NCBI GenBank assembly: GCA_035610835.1
Contig: CM069455.1
Location: 20,907,874-20,971,873 of the forward strand
DNA from: Ophiura sarsii
Taxonomy: Eukaryota; Echinodermata; Ophiuroidea; Amphilepidida; Ophiuridae
Length of the DNA: 64,000 bases
Reading direction: 5' to 3'
Part shown: positions 1 to 13,800 of the stretch, piece by piece
How the letters are laid out: each line of letters starts with the position of its first letter
How positions within the stretch are numbered: position 1 is the first letter of the stretch
Notes under the pieces: model-generated
What the model was told of the DNA's origin: nothing
Database searches by the model: none
Seen by the model: the letters and a program-made list of their open reading frames with translations, nothing else
Made by a program: the position numbers and the translations under genes

Positions 1-1
1 A

Positions 2-139
2 AGAGGCAGGCCAAACAGACGGTGGATAGACGACATCATAGAGTATGGTAACGTTACTTGGAAAAGGACAGCTCAGGACAGAGTGAAATGGAAAATTGAT
101 GAAGAGGCCTTCCTTCTACAGTGGAGTGAAATAGGCTAG
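2..139 (+). pseudogene. C-terminal end of a non-LTR retrotransposon polyprotein
   Basis: Frame 2 is open from the window edge to a TAG at 137-139. It reads RGRPNRRWIDDIIEYG, then a stretch rich in W, K and R ending LLQWSEIG. The RGRP..RW.DDI block followed by a DR.KWK-type segment is the usual tail of LINE endonuclease/reverse-transcriptase proteins. A short TAGA-type simple repeat follows the stop at once, as expected of a LINE 3' end. The element enters from the left of the window and is probably 5'-truncated. The clade cannot be named from this much. Confidence 0.7.
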
Positions 140-654
140 ATAGATAGAGATAGATAGATTCCAGCCTTTCGACAAAGTGCAAAAAAGGGTGTGTTTTAAA
201 ATTGTTTGAAATAAAGAAAGATATTCTCTCGTCTACTAATCAAACCTTTTGTTCCATTCTCTTTTTAACTATCAACAATTATGGTTGTTCAATGCAAGGG
301 CGCATACAGAATGGTCGCACCCCGGGGTGCTGTGAAAAGACGATCCCCCAAAAATGCAATTGATCAGGCCCTTTTCTTGTTCTATAGCCCCAATATTGCC
401 TTTCTTTTCCGTTTCCTTTTCTTCTCTTATCTTTCCTTTATTGTCTCCTTTCCTTTTCCCCATGTTATACATTTCAAATTTAACTAAAATACAGAATCAT
501 TAGTTAACAACCATACATAATGACAGTTAGAAAGAGAAGGTAACAAAAGCTAGGTTAGATTAGCAGATAAGAGAAAATCTAGTTTCTTTATTTCAAACAA
601 TTTTAAAACACACATTTTTTTTTGATAATCACCATCCCACGTACAAAGGAATGT
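140..654. other. No gene seen
   Basis: A TAGA-type simple repeat at about 140-160 is followed by AT-rich DNA with pyrimidine-rich stretches (around 370-470). Short open frames here carry no recognisable motif. Confidence 0.5.
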
Positions 655-960
655 CAACATGACACCAAATGAGGGAATAATGATAAGTTTGAGGATGGCA
701 ATGAAATGGTTTATTTGATCACAGATCCTGGAAATTAAAAATTTGATGATATAGAGGATAGTTTCAGCTTTAACATGACACCAAATGAGGGAATACTTAT
801 TTATTCGAGGGTGAATATAAAATGGTTTATTTGATCACAGATCCTTGAAAGATGATTTGATGATATATGGGATAGTTTCAGCGTTAAGATGACACCAAAT
901 AAGGGAATAATGAGTAATTCGAGAATGAAATTGTGTCTTTAATGAAATCGAGGATATTTC
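655..960. repeat. Tandem repeat, about 115-bp unit, 2.7 copies
   Basis: The motif GACACCAAAT recurs at 661, 777 and 891. It is followed each time by a GAGGGAATA-like string and then by ATGGTTTATTTGATCACAGATCC or a decayed version. Units differ by substitutions and small indels. No coding function is apparent. Confidence 0.75.
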
Positions 961-1862
961 CAACTTGAACATGAGAAAAAATGGTGGGACTACATTTATT
1001 TCAAGACTGATATGGAATAACAAAATTGTTTAATGCGATTTTAGGGTTATTCAGTGTCATTATTGGATATTGATGATTATATGGGTGGTCTTTTTAATGA
1101 ACGTTTATGCCAGTATGGAGTTTACCTCTTTATGAATCACTAATTACCAGTGTGACCTTGTCATTTCCCGTGCCTAATGAAGCTGGTATTTTATAATTGT
1201 TGTGGTGGAGTTTTATTTCAATCAACCAAAGGACCAAGCCCTGTGTCCAAAGGTAGAGTTCATTGACACAAATCCGCAGTACCACTAAACTAGTCAAAAA
1301 GGCGGTACCAAAGCATTATTTACCGCAGGTCTCATTGTTGAATAGATTCATTAGTATCATTTTCATGAGATTCAAATGTTCAAAAACTAATCAAAAAGGT
1401 TGTTTTATATTTCTATCCTTTCATTACCCGCTGTATACTTTCTCAACACATGATATTGGTTGTGATGTGTTGTCTACTTGAACTTACACTGAGGGCGCTT
1501 TCCATGCGTCGATTTTTGGAAACTGATCCATTTATGCTCGATAAAATTATCGTGCATTTCTCGAGTCTCAAAACCCTTGTTTCCGTCGCATTGTTACATA
1601 ATACAGCGAATACCGTGTTGATGATGAATATAACAAATTCAACGGCTGAAAAGAAATTTGAAAAGCTTTCTTTTCAATAAATAATTCACGAAACTCGCAA
1701 GACGCTCGATGATTGCTCGATAATTTATCTATCTCTGTCATGACGGGAAATGCGTCCGATTGAAACTCTTTATCCGACATTTAAAATGATCAATTTCCAA
1801 ACGGAAGTACTCCATATGCTATTTTGTTTTCTGTTTACCTTTCCTGTAGATAATTCGCTGCA
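961..1862 (+). other. 5' flank of the YWTD/FN3 receptor gene
   Basis: No gene was found. A pyrimidine-rich tract ending in TAG at 1847-1849 lies 13 bases before the receptor ATG and looks like a 3' splice site. The first coding exon may therefore be preceded by a spliced, non-coding exon further upstream. No TATA box or start site can be assigned. Confidence 0.4.
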
Positions 1863-4800
1863 ATGGCTGATGCTTATGCTTGGATGTTAGTGGTTATGGT
1901 TTGCCAACAAGGGCTAATAATACCTGTGAGTGGAGGTACGTATTAACGACACATACAATTATTTGGTTTTGGGAAGTACCCTCATTTTGCTACATTTAAA
2001 ATCTGTATCTGTAATAGATAGGGGCTTTTCTTTTGTTCAGTTCCGGTGAGGTAAACCATGAACGCTGCAGGAACGTGAACGTGCCAACAAAAGCCCAGCC
2101 ATGTTATAGGCTAGTGGGGGAATTAAACACGGGCTTCCTGCGTGGGAGTCCTAGGGTGTGACCACTATGCTACATTCTTGGTATTTACATTTATTACTTG
2201 GTGAATGTATTGGCAAGATTCCCCTCTGGTGGGACTGTCAGTTAAATAATGATGACATTTTAGTGCCAGTTGAGAAGATTGTAATGTCTGGTCGTTTGGC
2301 TGTTTCAATAATTTCTGGAGGAAAGACTATATGTCCGTGCTCTTCATCCATCAAGAGTTTCCAGTCACTAGCATTTCTCAGAATGTTTCTTTTGATATTG
2401 TGTTTAGCAAAACTGGGTTACGGTATTTAATTTGCTTTTAGGAATGCTATGGTTTGGTAGGACTGAATCTTTAGATGGTCTGTTTCTGTTTGCTTCACCG
2501 ACATATGGTATCAGTCCTGATACAATTGCTCTCTCTGTTTGGTCGTGACGCCAATTGTACCTTCCATTTTCTTTTCCTATGCCACTTCCATTGTGGCATA
2601 ATTGCCCCCAGAGTATCAGGTTAGTCGACATCGGTGTCGGGAGTTGGTCATGGATTGCATTAATCTGGAATGCCCGGAGTTCTGGGGTCCATACACACAG
2701 GAGCTTCTTTATATTAACAAACGGGTCAGGCACTTCCTATGTTCTTTCCGGGTCATGTCTGTAATCATTTTTTCATTAAATGATGAGATGATGTTCTTTT
2801 GTTCTAACCTTTTCACTCCATTCCATCTGGAATCTGGACCTCGTTTTCTTTTGCTCTAAACACTCTCGGTACAGTGTTTGAGTTTTTCCATCTTTGGAGG
2901 GCTTGTCAGATGATATTAATGGTTAACTGGATACATTTCACTGAGGTGGTGAGTCGTTTCAGTTGTAGGCTGTATCGTCTTCTAGACCTGTACTATTTGT
3001 TGTGCTTCTGAGTATTCCTGTCCATCTCTTTACTTTGTGAAGGTTACCTCCTGTTTCTCAATGTAGGTGATTGTAAATTGTAAATTTCCATACCATTTTC
3101 TGGATGATCACATGATTGTATATCCAAATCTTCATGAGTCCATTTAATTGTATAACATAGCCGACATCCTCCTGGTAACCATTTGTATGATGTTATCGTC
3201 CTTCAAGTCTTCATATATATTATATTCATGAGTCCATTTAATTGTCTAACATAGCCGACATCTTCCTGGTAACCATTTGTCTGATGTTATCGTTCTTCAA
3301 GTCGTCATGGATTATAGCCCATCAATTTAGAGTCTACAAAGTAGTTTTGCTAGACATAAAGTTGAAGTTTATATAGTTCAAGTTTAATCTAGAAAAGTAA
3401 CTTTTTGTTTGAAATGACGCAAGGCAGCACTGCAAACCTGCCTACTCCGTATGGCTCATACGTATAAGTGCCTTGTAGTAAGACTTATACGATGACTCAT
3501 ATTCTAGTAATACAAGCTTATACACTGTCTCATTTCAGAAAACCTAGCGTTTGTGGTAACTAGTTATGATAATTATGAAATATATAAAGCTACGTTACCC
3601 GAATCTGTCGGTGCCACGTTGACCTTCACGTCGATAATCTCATTGACATCATACGTCGGTCCCCGTCAGTTAGGATACGATCCAGTGGATCGAATGATTT
3701 ATTGGACTGAAAGTGGACCTGACCAAATCAGCAGGTGTGATCTTAATGGCAACAACCGTAAGAATTTCGTAACTGGATCAAGTAAGTTCAATGAGCCATT
3801 CCATTTAAAAGCCACCCGCCAGCTGTTGAAGACATTATCCTAATCTTCCACACAGGGAATGTAGATTTCAAATTGAGTCCGCTATTCAGGTATACCCCAT
3901 TTGGAATCCACACTCCTGTGAGTATAAGATAAAGGTTTGCCTTCCATATGGGGTGTATGGATATCAACCGGAATAGCCAAATGTATAATCGGTGGCAGCT
4001 AGTAGAACAAAAGTGTGGCATAGTACAATACTTATCAAATGTCAAATTTGGCCTTTTCAACACACAAGGCGCAGCAGAGTGAAGTAGAACATTTCAAATT
4101 GGACCGTAAGATAGTGTACGGTAACTATTTCACAAATTAAATGCATGCAATATTTGTTTCAAATAATGATGCCACACAATCAATCATAGATAGAATGCAA
4201 ATTATGAATCACTGAGTGTAATGATAGTATAGATGGGGTGACAGGTGACGTCATACCAAGCATTTGGTCGGCAGTGCCATTGTTCTTTGCCCGGCAGTAT
4301 GCGCGCGCATTATGTTTCGTTTAGGACCCATGCTTTTAAAACTCGCGCCAAAGCATTATAAAGGGCAATAAGGGATAATGGACAGTGTTGTGGTCATATA
4401 TGCTGTTCCCTCAAGCATGTATCCGGGATTCATTCAGGTGAGGGTTCGGTTCCCGCCCTTTGACAGTCCGATTTATTATGACATCATCTTAACATTTTCG
4501 ACAGTTCGATTATCCACGCCAATCTAGTTAGTGCATGTACGGTACGCAATCCCATAGCTCAACGTGCGTCCCGCACAACGTAGCAAATGTAATCAAAAAA
4601 TCACACTATTTTTTTCACTTTGCTTATCTCTCATTGAAAATTGGCCACAAGGAAATTCTCGTTAGTCACACACTAAATATAAAAATGTTCTTGTCCATAA
4701 TATACTTTAATTTTTGGAGCAGGGCGTCAAACATTTGGTTGTATGTTAAGATTATAGTAGCCTATGTTATCGTTAATCCACCATTTTCATAAGCGCTCTC

Positions 4801-7800
4801 CGCCGTTACCTATACACAATATACAGTCACAGAATTACTAAGCAGAATGAACTGGTTATCACTTGAAAAACGCTGAAAGAAAGCACGCCTTAACACAATG
4901 TAAAAATTCATAGCCAGAATATCGCGGTTCCAATACCGGACTGTATCAACAGACCCACAGCAACATATTCGTCAATATCATGCTTCAAAATTTAGTGTCA
5001 TGGCTTCACATTCAAATGCGTATAAATTCAGCTTCTTCCCGCGTACAATATTGGACTGGAATGCACTACCGTCCTCATTACTCGACTGTGCAACAAACTG
5101 GACTCTTTTAAAACTGGTCTTAGTAATTTAAGTCCTTAAGTGTAACAGCTTGTAGACTGATATTGGGTTCGATCATGATTTTAGGAATAATTTAGATACC
5201 TTTTTCGAACCATGGTGTTTGAGCTCCGTAGCTTTCGAGGTCATCACGACCCCTTCATTCAGCGTAGCAGTGGCGTAACAGCCGGGGGGGGGGGGGGCAG
5301 GGGGGGCACAGTGCCCCCCTGAAGGTGCTCAGCAGGAAATTCAAACCTACCCACCAGGAAAAATGGGGGGAAGGGAAAAGAGGAAAAGAAGGGGGAAAGG
5401 GAAAGAAAAGAGAGAGAGAAAGGAAAAAGGGAGGAAAAAGAAAGAAGAAAAGGAGAAAAAAGAGGAAAGAAAGAAAAGAAGAAAGGGAAATAAATAAATA
5501 AATAAAATTTCGCAGTACAAAAAGCACAACAGTCAACAAATTGTTGACTGTTGTGCTTTTTGTACTGCGAAATTTTGTGACCGTGCGAAAATTTGTGACC
5601 GTGCGATTTTTTTTGATAAATATAGAAGAATCTTGTGCATAATATAGTTTCATTTTCGGAGCAGGGCATCAAACATTTGGTTTATAACTTCACATCGTAC
5701 TACACATGCCTTGTTTCTGTATTTTAAAATATGATTTTGACACGCCATTTCTTTGCTTGGCCTACATTGTTTATTTTTTAAGAAAAGTCGTTTTTCCATG
5801 CCATTTGAAGGCGAACGACATTTTTGTCGTCAAATGGGTTGCGGTTTCACCGGTTAGTCATAATAATGTTATACGTAAATTAAACACAAAATCTAATAAC
5901 GCTTCAAAAAAAATATGAGCACAATTATGGATTTTCAAACCTATACAAGTAATTAGAACCATTTTATGGTAAACTTAGGCGTGCATGAATGGTCACCGTC
6001 ACAGATAAAATGATGAACACTGAGTAAATGAATAAATTACATAAGACAAATAAGGATCTAGTAGTGATTTAAATGTATTAAACAGTTCCCCGTCCTAACT
6101 GGTACACATCCCTTTTATTTAGAATCCTTGGTTTCGCAGCGGCCCAGTTAGCTTTACCGATATATCGATTAGGGTTTTACACAAATATCTGCTGCCCTCT
6201 GTTGTTGTAGATGCGCTTATAAATCGGACAATTTACACGCGATCGAATCCCGAGGGGTGGGGGTACTTTCGCCAAAATCGTACGTGGATGTGCCTGCGGG
6301 ACTTCGAAAATTTGACTTTCTCTGTAGCCTACCTATTTTCGGGCCAATTTCCCACCCATCAATATACCAATTTTGCACAAATTGTGTGCTTTTTACAAAA
6401 AAAATCCTCAAAATACACCCAATTTATGCCAATTGGGCGCTTTGGTCTGTGATGAAAACACCCTATTGCTATACCATTTTTTGCGGAAAAGCACCCCAAA
6501 AGGCAGGCACATATACGTATACCATATCAATGTGAGAACCCCCCCCCCCCCCCCCCCCCCCCCACCCTTGGGGATCGAACAGCCGTGCTGATTGTTAATT
6601 CGCTATGCACATTTTCAATTTTGATATGTAAAAATATTTGTATTGAGTCCAAAATCATTCTGACCATTTCTGACTTGACCCTGTATGCCTTGTTTTTTCA
6701 AAGGTTCGACAATTGGACTTGCACTGGATGTGGTTAATCGCATTGTTTACTTCAGTGACACATCAACAGATGGACTTAGCTACGTGGATATGAACTTGAA
6801 CGGACCAGCCAGAACCATAACCGGATCTCAAATTGACACTAGCCCTGGATATCTCGCGTTTGGACCAGACACCATGTAAGTATGACATTATAGACGTTAC
6901 TCATAATTGGCGCAGTTACGTCAACAGAGGGCCGTGATATTCAACTGAGCATGCTCATGGCAATTAGCGCTCCGAAAATGAGGCCAGCGATGTAGACGAG
7001 ACGAGAGTGATGTAGTTTTTCAATGTGGTGAACTTTGCACTAATCATAAAAAAAATCTTCATACTTCTGAGCTGTTCAATATTTGACCTTATTACATTCC
7101 TAAAAAACTTGAACGTATAATCTATCTATTCCATTAGTTTGAAATGAAATGTTTGCTGGTAGCCGAAGCCGACACTATCTAGGAAAATGCAGAAGTTCAC
7201 AGTTCATTAATACATTGCAGTAAAAGTACGAGATTGCAATGTTTATCGGCGCACTAATTACTCTGAGCATGCTGTTGGAATTTAAACCCTCTGTTGACGT
7301 AAATGCGTCAATTATGAATAACGTCTATATTAAGAAGGAGATTGAATATAAATGATTTGATTTCTTAAAAATGCTCGAAATTCGAAATAAAAAATGTTAT
7401 TATTATTTCATTACTAACCCTATAACATTTTCATAACAGGAAGTTGTATTATCCTTATGGCAGTAGTCCCGGTACAGGTGGAGTTATAAGCATTAATGCG
7501 GATGGAACCGGCAGAAAGACTCTTGTTGCTGGCGGAAGATTAATTGATCCACAGAGTGTCTTTCTCGAAGAGAGTGGTATTTAAATTTGTTTTTAAAATT
7601 ATATGAATAATATTTTCCTCCCTCGGGATTTGGGTATACATTATCTTAGGTAAATAAATGAGGAGGGATGCTGGACCCGATGGCACCGCGCTATAAAATT
7701 AAATTTCATGGGTTTTAGACTGCATGGGTGTACCACTCTCATACCGCTGCGCCTCGTGAGTTCGTTACAGAAAACTAAACTGGTCCGAGTGTGTATATTC

Positions 7801-10800
7801 ATGTATCACCATAGCAGGGGATGATTGCGAAATGAGAACTAGTTTTTAGATCTACATTCAAATATATCGGATTATTTATGCAATATTTGATAATTTAAGA
7901 ACGGTATATACAGGGTGTCCCAAAAGTCTATGCACGACTTTGATGCTTTGTATTTCACAAAATATAAGTCGTATTGAAAATATGAATACATATTTAGAAA
8001 GAGGAGATATGGGAAATAATTTTGATACCATACATTAGAGTAACATCTGTTTTTAATGCCACCCTAGAAGTAAAATATGTATTACTGCAAAAATGTTATT
8101 TTAGGAATAAAGTTCATAAATCCATACCTATTGAGATTAAAAAATACGGGTAGAGTTGGTTACACGGAAAGTGATCCGTCAATTGAAAGAAGAAAAAAAA
8201 TTGGTTGCTTATCCAGTTGCAAAATGCCACTCTTGCTTTTCTGTCCGCTGCTTTAATGTTTTGTTTGATCTGAATCTTGTATGGAAACTTCAATTCCTTA
8301 CGCAAGATTCTGTGAACAGTTGATCTTTTAATCTTGTTTTCTGCGGAAAAGTCGGCGAATAGATCTCTTTGGACTTTTGGCTACTGCATTTCTTATGAAA
8401 TCAATGTGACTTGTTGATCTACCAGTCTTTTTTCTACCACATCGAGACAAATCATGCACAGTTCCTCTGTTCAAAAATTATCCACCAACTTCAGAATGGA
8501 TATTCTTCCTGGTGCGCGTTTCACTTTGACATGTTTACTGAACTTTTGTTGAGTAAGTTGAACTGAATGAGTTTGGTAATAACATAAATGTTGCAAGGTA
8601 AGCAGTGAACTGTGACTAATGCGCAACGTTGCTTTCATACCGTTAATTTATGCGCACCTGATTTTAGCAACAATGTGTGGTACTTGGTAAGGGGGTCTGA
8701 TACACGGCCAAAAACTTTCAACCAGTTTTATAATGTTGTGGTTTCACCAATAGGGTTGTGTTTGGTATCAAAATAATTTCCCAAATCTCATCTCATCAAA
8801 ATAATATGGTTAAATTTATACCATATGATTTATATTTTATGAGATATGACTCTTCAAAAACCTGTATAGACTTTTGGGACACCCTGTATAACTCTTTTTT
8901 CTGCACAGCCCAAAAGTTATATTTCGGAGATATGGCTGATGGAAGAATTTATTCACTTGATCTTGAAGAAACCAACCCGGGACCGGGACTACTCCTCTTT
9001 GCAGGAGGTATGTATTTATGTCGTTTCATTAACGTATAAAGACAGTTAGTTGAAGATTTGTTTTTGTTTGGGTATTGCTTTTTTATCTTTTATTTCAACT
9101 GAATTTTAGATAGGGGCCTACACATTCAAACCATTAATTTCTTTTCGTATTGCATGATACAAAAACGGGATAACGAATTTTAACCATTCAGTAGACCTAG
9201 ACATGAAGTGATACATTTTTTAATTTAAGGTCTAATGAAAAGCAGGAAAAACACCCGAAATGTTCGTTTACCATAATTTGAAGCCGATATGAAGCAATAG
9301 CATTGCGTGCTAATTATGGTTTATCAGCATGAAGAAATGGTGCTTGTGTGAGTAAACCCCGCGCCGCCGTCGTTGCGTAAACCATTACGCTCTACGCGCT
9401 ATGTGATACGCCGAGATACCCGCGATGTGTACCACTCAGTTAGAATGATACGAACATACGCGTATATAAAAAAGCTACTAACCAATTAAATTGCAGTATT
9501 CATGCCTACTAGACTAGTACAATTATATAAAATATAACACTTAATAATCTCCTTTTTCACCTAAAATTACAATTGTGATATCAGTAGAAAGCTCATATTT
9601 TGTCTCATTACTCATGTGCCACGGTAATTTGAAATAATGTATCACTTTATACCATACCGTCCCTTTTTGTGTCTTACGGACTTAATGCAAGTCTATAAAT
9701 TCCTTTCATTCCGGGGGTAATCATAAAGTGGCGCAGTTGCTTTTTTTAAATTTACGCAAACGGGACCTATTTTCATAATGTTTTAATGTTAAGAATAAGG
9801 TCAAATACATTAGTGTTTTACAGACTAAAGATATATATAAAATGTTAAACACTCACTCAGAAGATGCCTTGTATACAGTATTGACACAAAATATCAATAG
9901 AAATTATTGTAAAATATTTTCTTTCAAAATTAGAAACAGAATAGTTAACAAGATAGGCCATTAATCTCATGAACAATCTTATTTGCTCTAAAAAGAATTT
10001 ATGTAAATGGCAACTAAGTGAATCAGACGCATGTAATGTATGCAATTGTTTAGATAATTATGATCACTTTTTTGTAAAATGCAATTATAACAAAACTTTC
10101 TGGATTAGATTTTCCAAATATACGACTCTTGATGAAGGAATACTATTTTGATATATCTTTGATATATCTTTGGAAAAAATCATATACGGCTGGAACATCC
10201 GTAATTCTAAATTAAATTTTACAAATATGTTAATTGAACTAGCATTTTATGCCGTATATAAATCAAGAATTATTTATTATGATACAAATAAAACAATACC
10301 TATTTTATTTCTGTTTATGATGGAAATTAAGAAGATTGACGAAATTATTGCATTTTCGAAAAGAAAGGTAAAAATAGAACAGCAAGATTTAAAACTCGTC
10401 CGACGGCGAACCCGTTAAACTTTTAACTTATATTATGAATACCCTTCGTAAAAGCCTATCTCACAATAAGATTTAGAACATTGCAAAATATACTGGAATA
10501 CCAAATTATTGATATTTTATTCTTGGAAATGAGGAAAAAACAAGACGAAAGAAAGAAAAGAAAATTAGGCATAATATACCCTGCACACCTACATCGGTAT
10601 TATGCGTCGTTCTTAAAAATCATGCACTATGAATACCTCTGTGAAGGGTATAACAGAATTACTCCGAAAATTATATGTTTAATCAAGTTTTCTACACAGC
10701 ATGTTATCACATTGTAGCCTACTAATATTATAAAGGAATGTCTCTTGATGTACGATATCTATATTAACAAAAAACACTTGTTGAGATGAAAATAAAGACT

Positions 10801-13800
10801 ACACTACAGTACAGATCGCATTAGAGTAACCGATATCAACGGAGGTCAACATACTTTCATCGGAATATCAACCCAATTACATCCCGTTGTCAGTGCATTG
10901 ACAGTGCGAAATCAGCGCGCTGATTTCGCAAGATCAACGGAGTCCCTACACGACAATTGCGCTGAACAGCACACTATCATCGCGCTGTCAGTGCATTGTC
11001 AATGCGATGTCATTGCGTTGTCAATGGACTATCAACTCAAAGTCAATGGACTATCATCGCAGTTGCGTGGTGCACTCTATTGTGAGCTGTACTGTACCTC
11101 TATGAGGTTAAAAGAGAGAAACAAATCTTTTGAATAAAAGTCCTCAATCCCAAACGGGAGAGCTTTGTTAAAATTCAAATTTTAGACCTTCCGAGAAAGG
11201 GAGTCGTTATTATAAGTTTCATGCCAATAAGGCAATCGTCCGACGACAAGATGGTGGTACTGTGGCTGAGTCGCTTACATCCATGAAAGCATGAATATCC
11301 TTCCGAAAGTGTTAGATATGTAGGAGATTCTGAAGAACGCTTCTCTTTATGTTGTCAGACTGATATTAAAGATGACAACAGTCTGAAAATATACAAACAC
11401 CAAATAATGTACTTAACAATAACAACTATATACAATGAAGCAAAACGTGGGTAGATGCTCCAATAGACCCCGCCATAGTTCAACATCCCCCACGTTAGAG
11501 GGGTTAATACCTCACTAACGTAACAACTAGCAGATTAGCGGGTCTGCCATTTACCAGTCTCAGGCACGTACATGTAGTGACGAGGCTTTATTGTTTGTCT
11601 GCGAGGCGTGCGAGGGCAACTCCACCTGGTGCGACTGGTGTAATAGGTGCTGTTGGTATGTCCGGTGGTGGCAGAGTTGTTTGTGAGGGCGTCAGCGGGA
11701 TCAGTGGTGCTGATGCTGCTAGCACGGGCTGTGCTGGGGCACCCATCGTTGGCACGGTAGCCTCTGTTATAGAAGTAGACGGGTGCGGTTGTGCGACAGC
11801 GGTAGGACCCTGTTCCAGCTGGTCTGACGCTGGCTATGGTTGCGGTGCCGTTGCGTGTCGTTGTGGTACGCTCATGCCATGGTCGACCATGTGTCGTCGC
11901 GAGCGATGTGTGGAATGCTCGATTGCGACCCTGGGTGGAGTAAACTTGTGTAAGAAGCGCCTGTTTCTTAGCGATAAGCGTCCAGATCCATCAACTTTGA
12001 CCCAATATTGGTCATGGTCCCTTAGCTCGACGACTGTGCCGGATTTGTCCCACTTTGTAGGATGCGGACCGTATTGGTTCTGCAGGAACACACGGTTGCC
12101 CAGCGATAGTGGTGCAAGGGGCCTTGCGTGAGCGTTGAGGGCTTCAAGTGAGCGTGGCATCCGGGCTTTCATTGCGTCTTCTTTAAGTGCCCATGCTTCG
12201 CGCCAGATAGTGCAAATGGATGGGTTGGTGAACTTGTTCTGTCGGCTGACGAATGGGAAGGCATCGCGTATAGGTCTGCCGAAGACTATTTCCGCCGGTG
12301 AGATGTTGCAGTCAGGATCCGGAGTGTTGCGCAATTGGAGTAGTGCCCGTAAGAGACCGTCATTATCAAAGGAACCAGTGGGCCCAACATTGTCCATCAG
12401 GGTGCGCTTCGCCTTCTTGACTGCTACTTCAGCGCGGCCATTCGATTGAGCGAAGTAGGCAGATGACACACGGTGACGGACTCCCCATCGTGTAACAAAG
12501 TCGGCAGTCGCAGAAGCAGAGAATTCTGGGCCTCCATTACTCGAGATACCCTCAGGAACGCCAAACGTGGCAATTAATGTTCGGAGAGCAGCGATCAGGC
12601 CCTGCGCTCCAGCCTGGGTGGTAATAATAATAATGAAAACTTATAAAGCGCCGGTATCCATGGCGCTTATGCATTTACAAACAAGTTATACAGTCAATAG
12701 AGCACAAAACATATCAGATGACTTCAAAAAGATTATTGAGTAAAAGCCACTTTAAATAAGTGGGTTTTTAAGTCTTTTTTGAAACTGTTTATATTGCTGT
12801 TTAATCGGATGACAGCAGGTAAATCGTTCTATATTCTTGCCGCTGCTATCCCAAAGGCTATGTTGCCCCACTGCGTTTTTTGTACGATTCAATTTTAAGA
12901 GACCTTGCTCTGACGAACGAAGAGCACGCCGAGGAGTGTATGGTTGAACAGAATCAGCAAGATATACGGGTGATTTACCAAGTTGTATTTTGTAGATGAG
13001 TAAAGAGTATTTGAAGACAATGCGTTGCTCCACAGGTAGCCAATGTAAGTCAGCTAAGACAGGCGTGATGTGGTCAAATTTCCGAGTAAGTGTGATTAGT
13101 CTAGCTGCCATATTTTGTAACCGTTGAAGTCGCGATAATAAAAAATCAGAAATACCAAATAAGAGAGAGTTGCAAGAGTCAATCCTAGAAATTATGAGAG
13201 CATTTACAATGGTTTTCGCTGCATCACATGTAATATGTTTACGGACACGTCCAATGTTCCTTATTGACGCACATACACCCCTTGACACAGTAGACATTTG
13301 TTTCTCCATTGTTAAACCGCTGTCAAACATCACTCCAAGGTTGCGGACATCTAGAGAAGGTACAATATTTTCCGAGCCAACTCTTATGAAAGGAATGTTG
13401 ACTTTTGCCTTTTGGTAATTCGAAGCAATGATAATAAATTCAGTTTTGGAATCATTTAGTTTAAGAAAGTTGGCATTCATCCAAGCGCGTATTTCATCAA
13501 TACAGCTCTCCATTTTCTGAATTGCTTCATCGACATCGGCTTGTATGGGTTTGACAGACTTGTATATTTGTGTATCATCTGCATAAAGGTGATATGGTAG
13601 CTAATGATTGCGTATGTTTCCAAGAGGCCTAGTATATATGGGAAACAGAGCTGGTCCAATGCATGATCCTTGGGGTAATCCATAGTCAAGGGGAGCAGCA
13701 CCACGAAAGAGAGGTTGGATACTGGATACTGGCTGACTGCATGTCCTTTGTCATTCCCGTCCAAAACACGATAGCGCGAGCACGTGATTTCCATGGACGT

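Noticed and set aside
5255..5672. Phe/Pro-rich frames on the minus strand
   Set aside because: They translate a purine-rich low-complexity tract and a palindrome in a mobile element.
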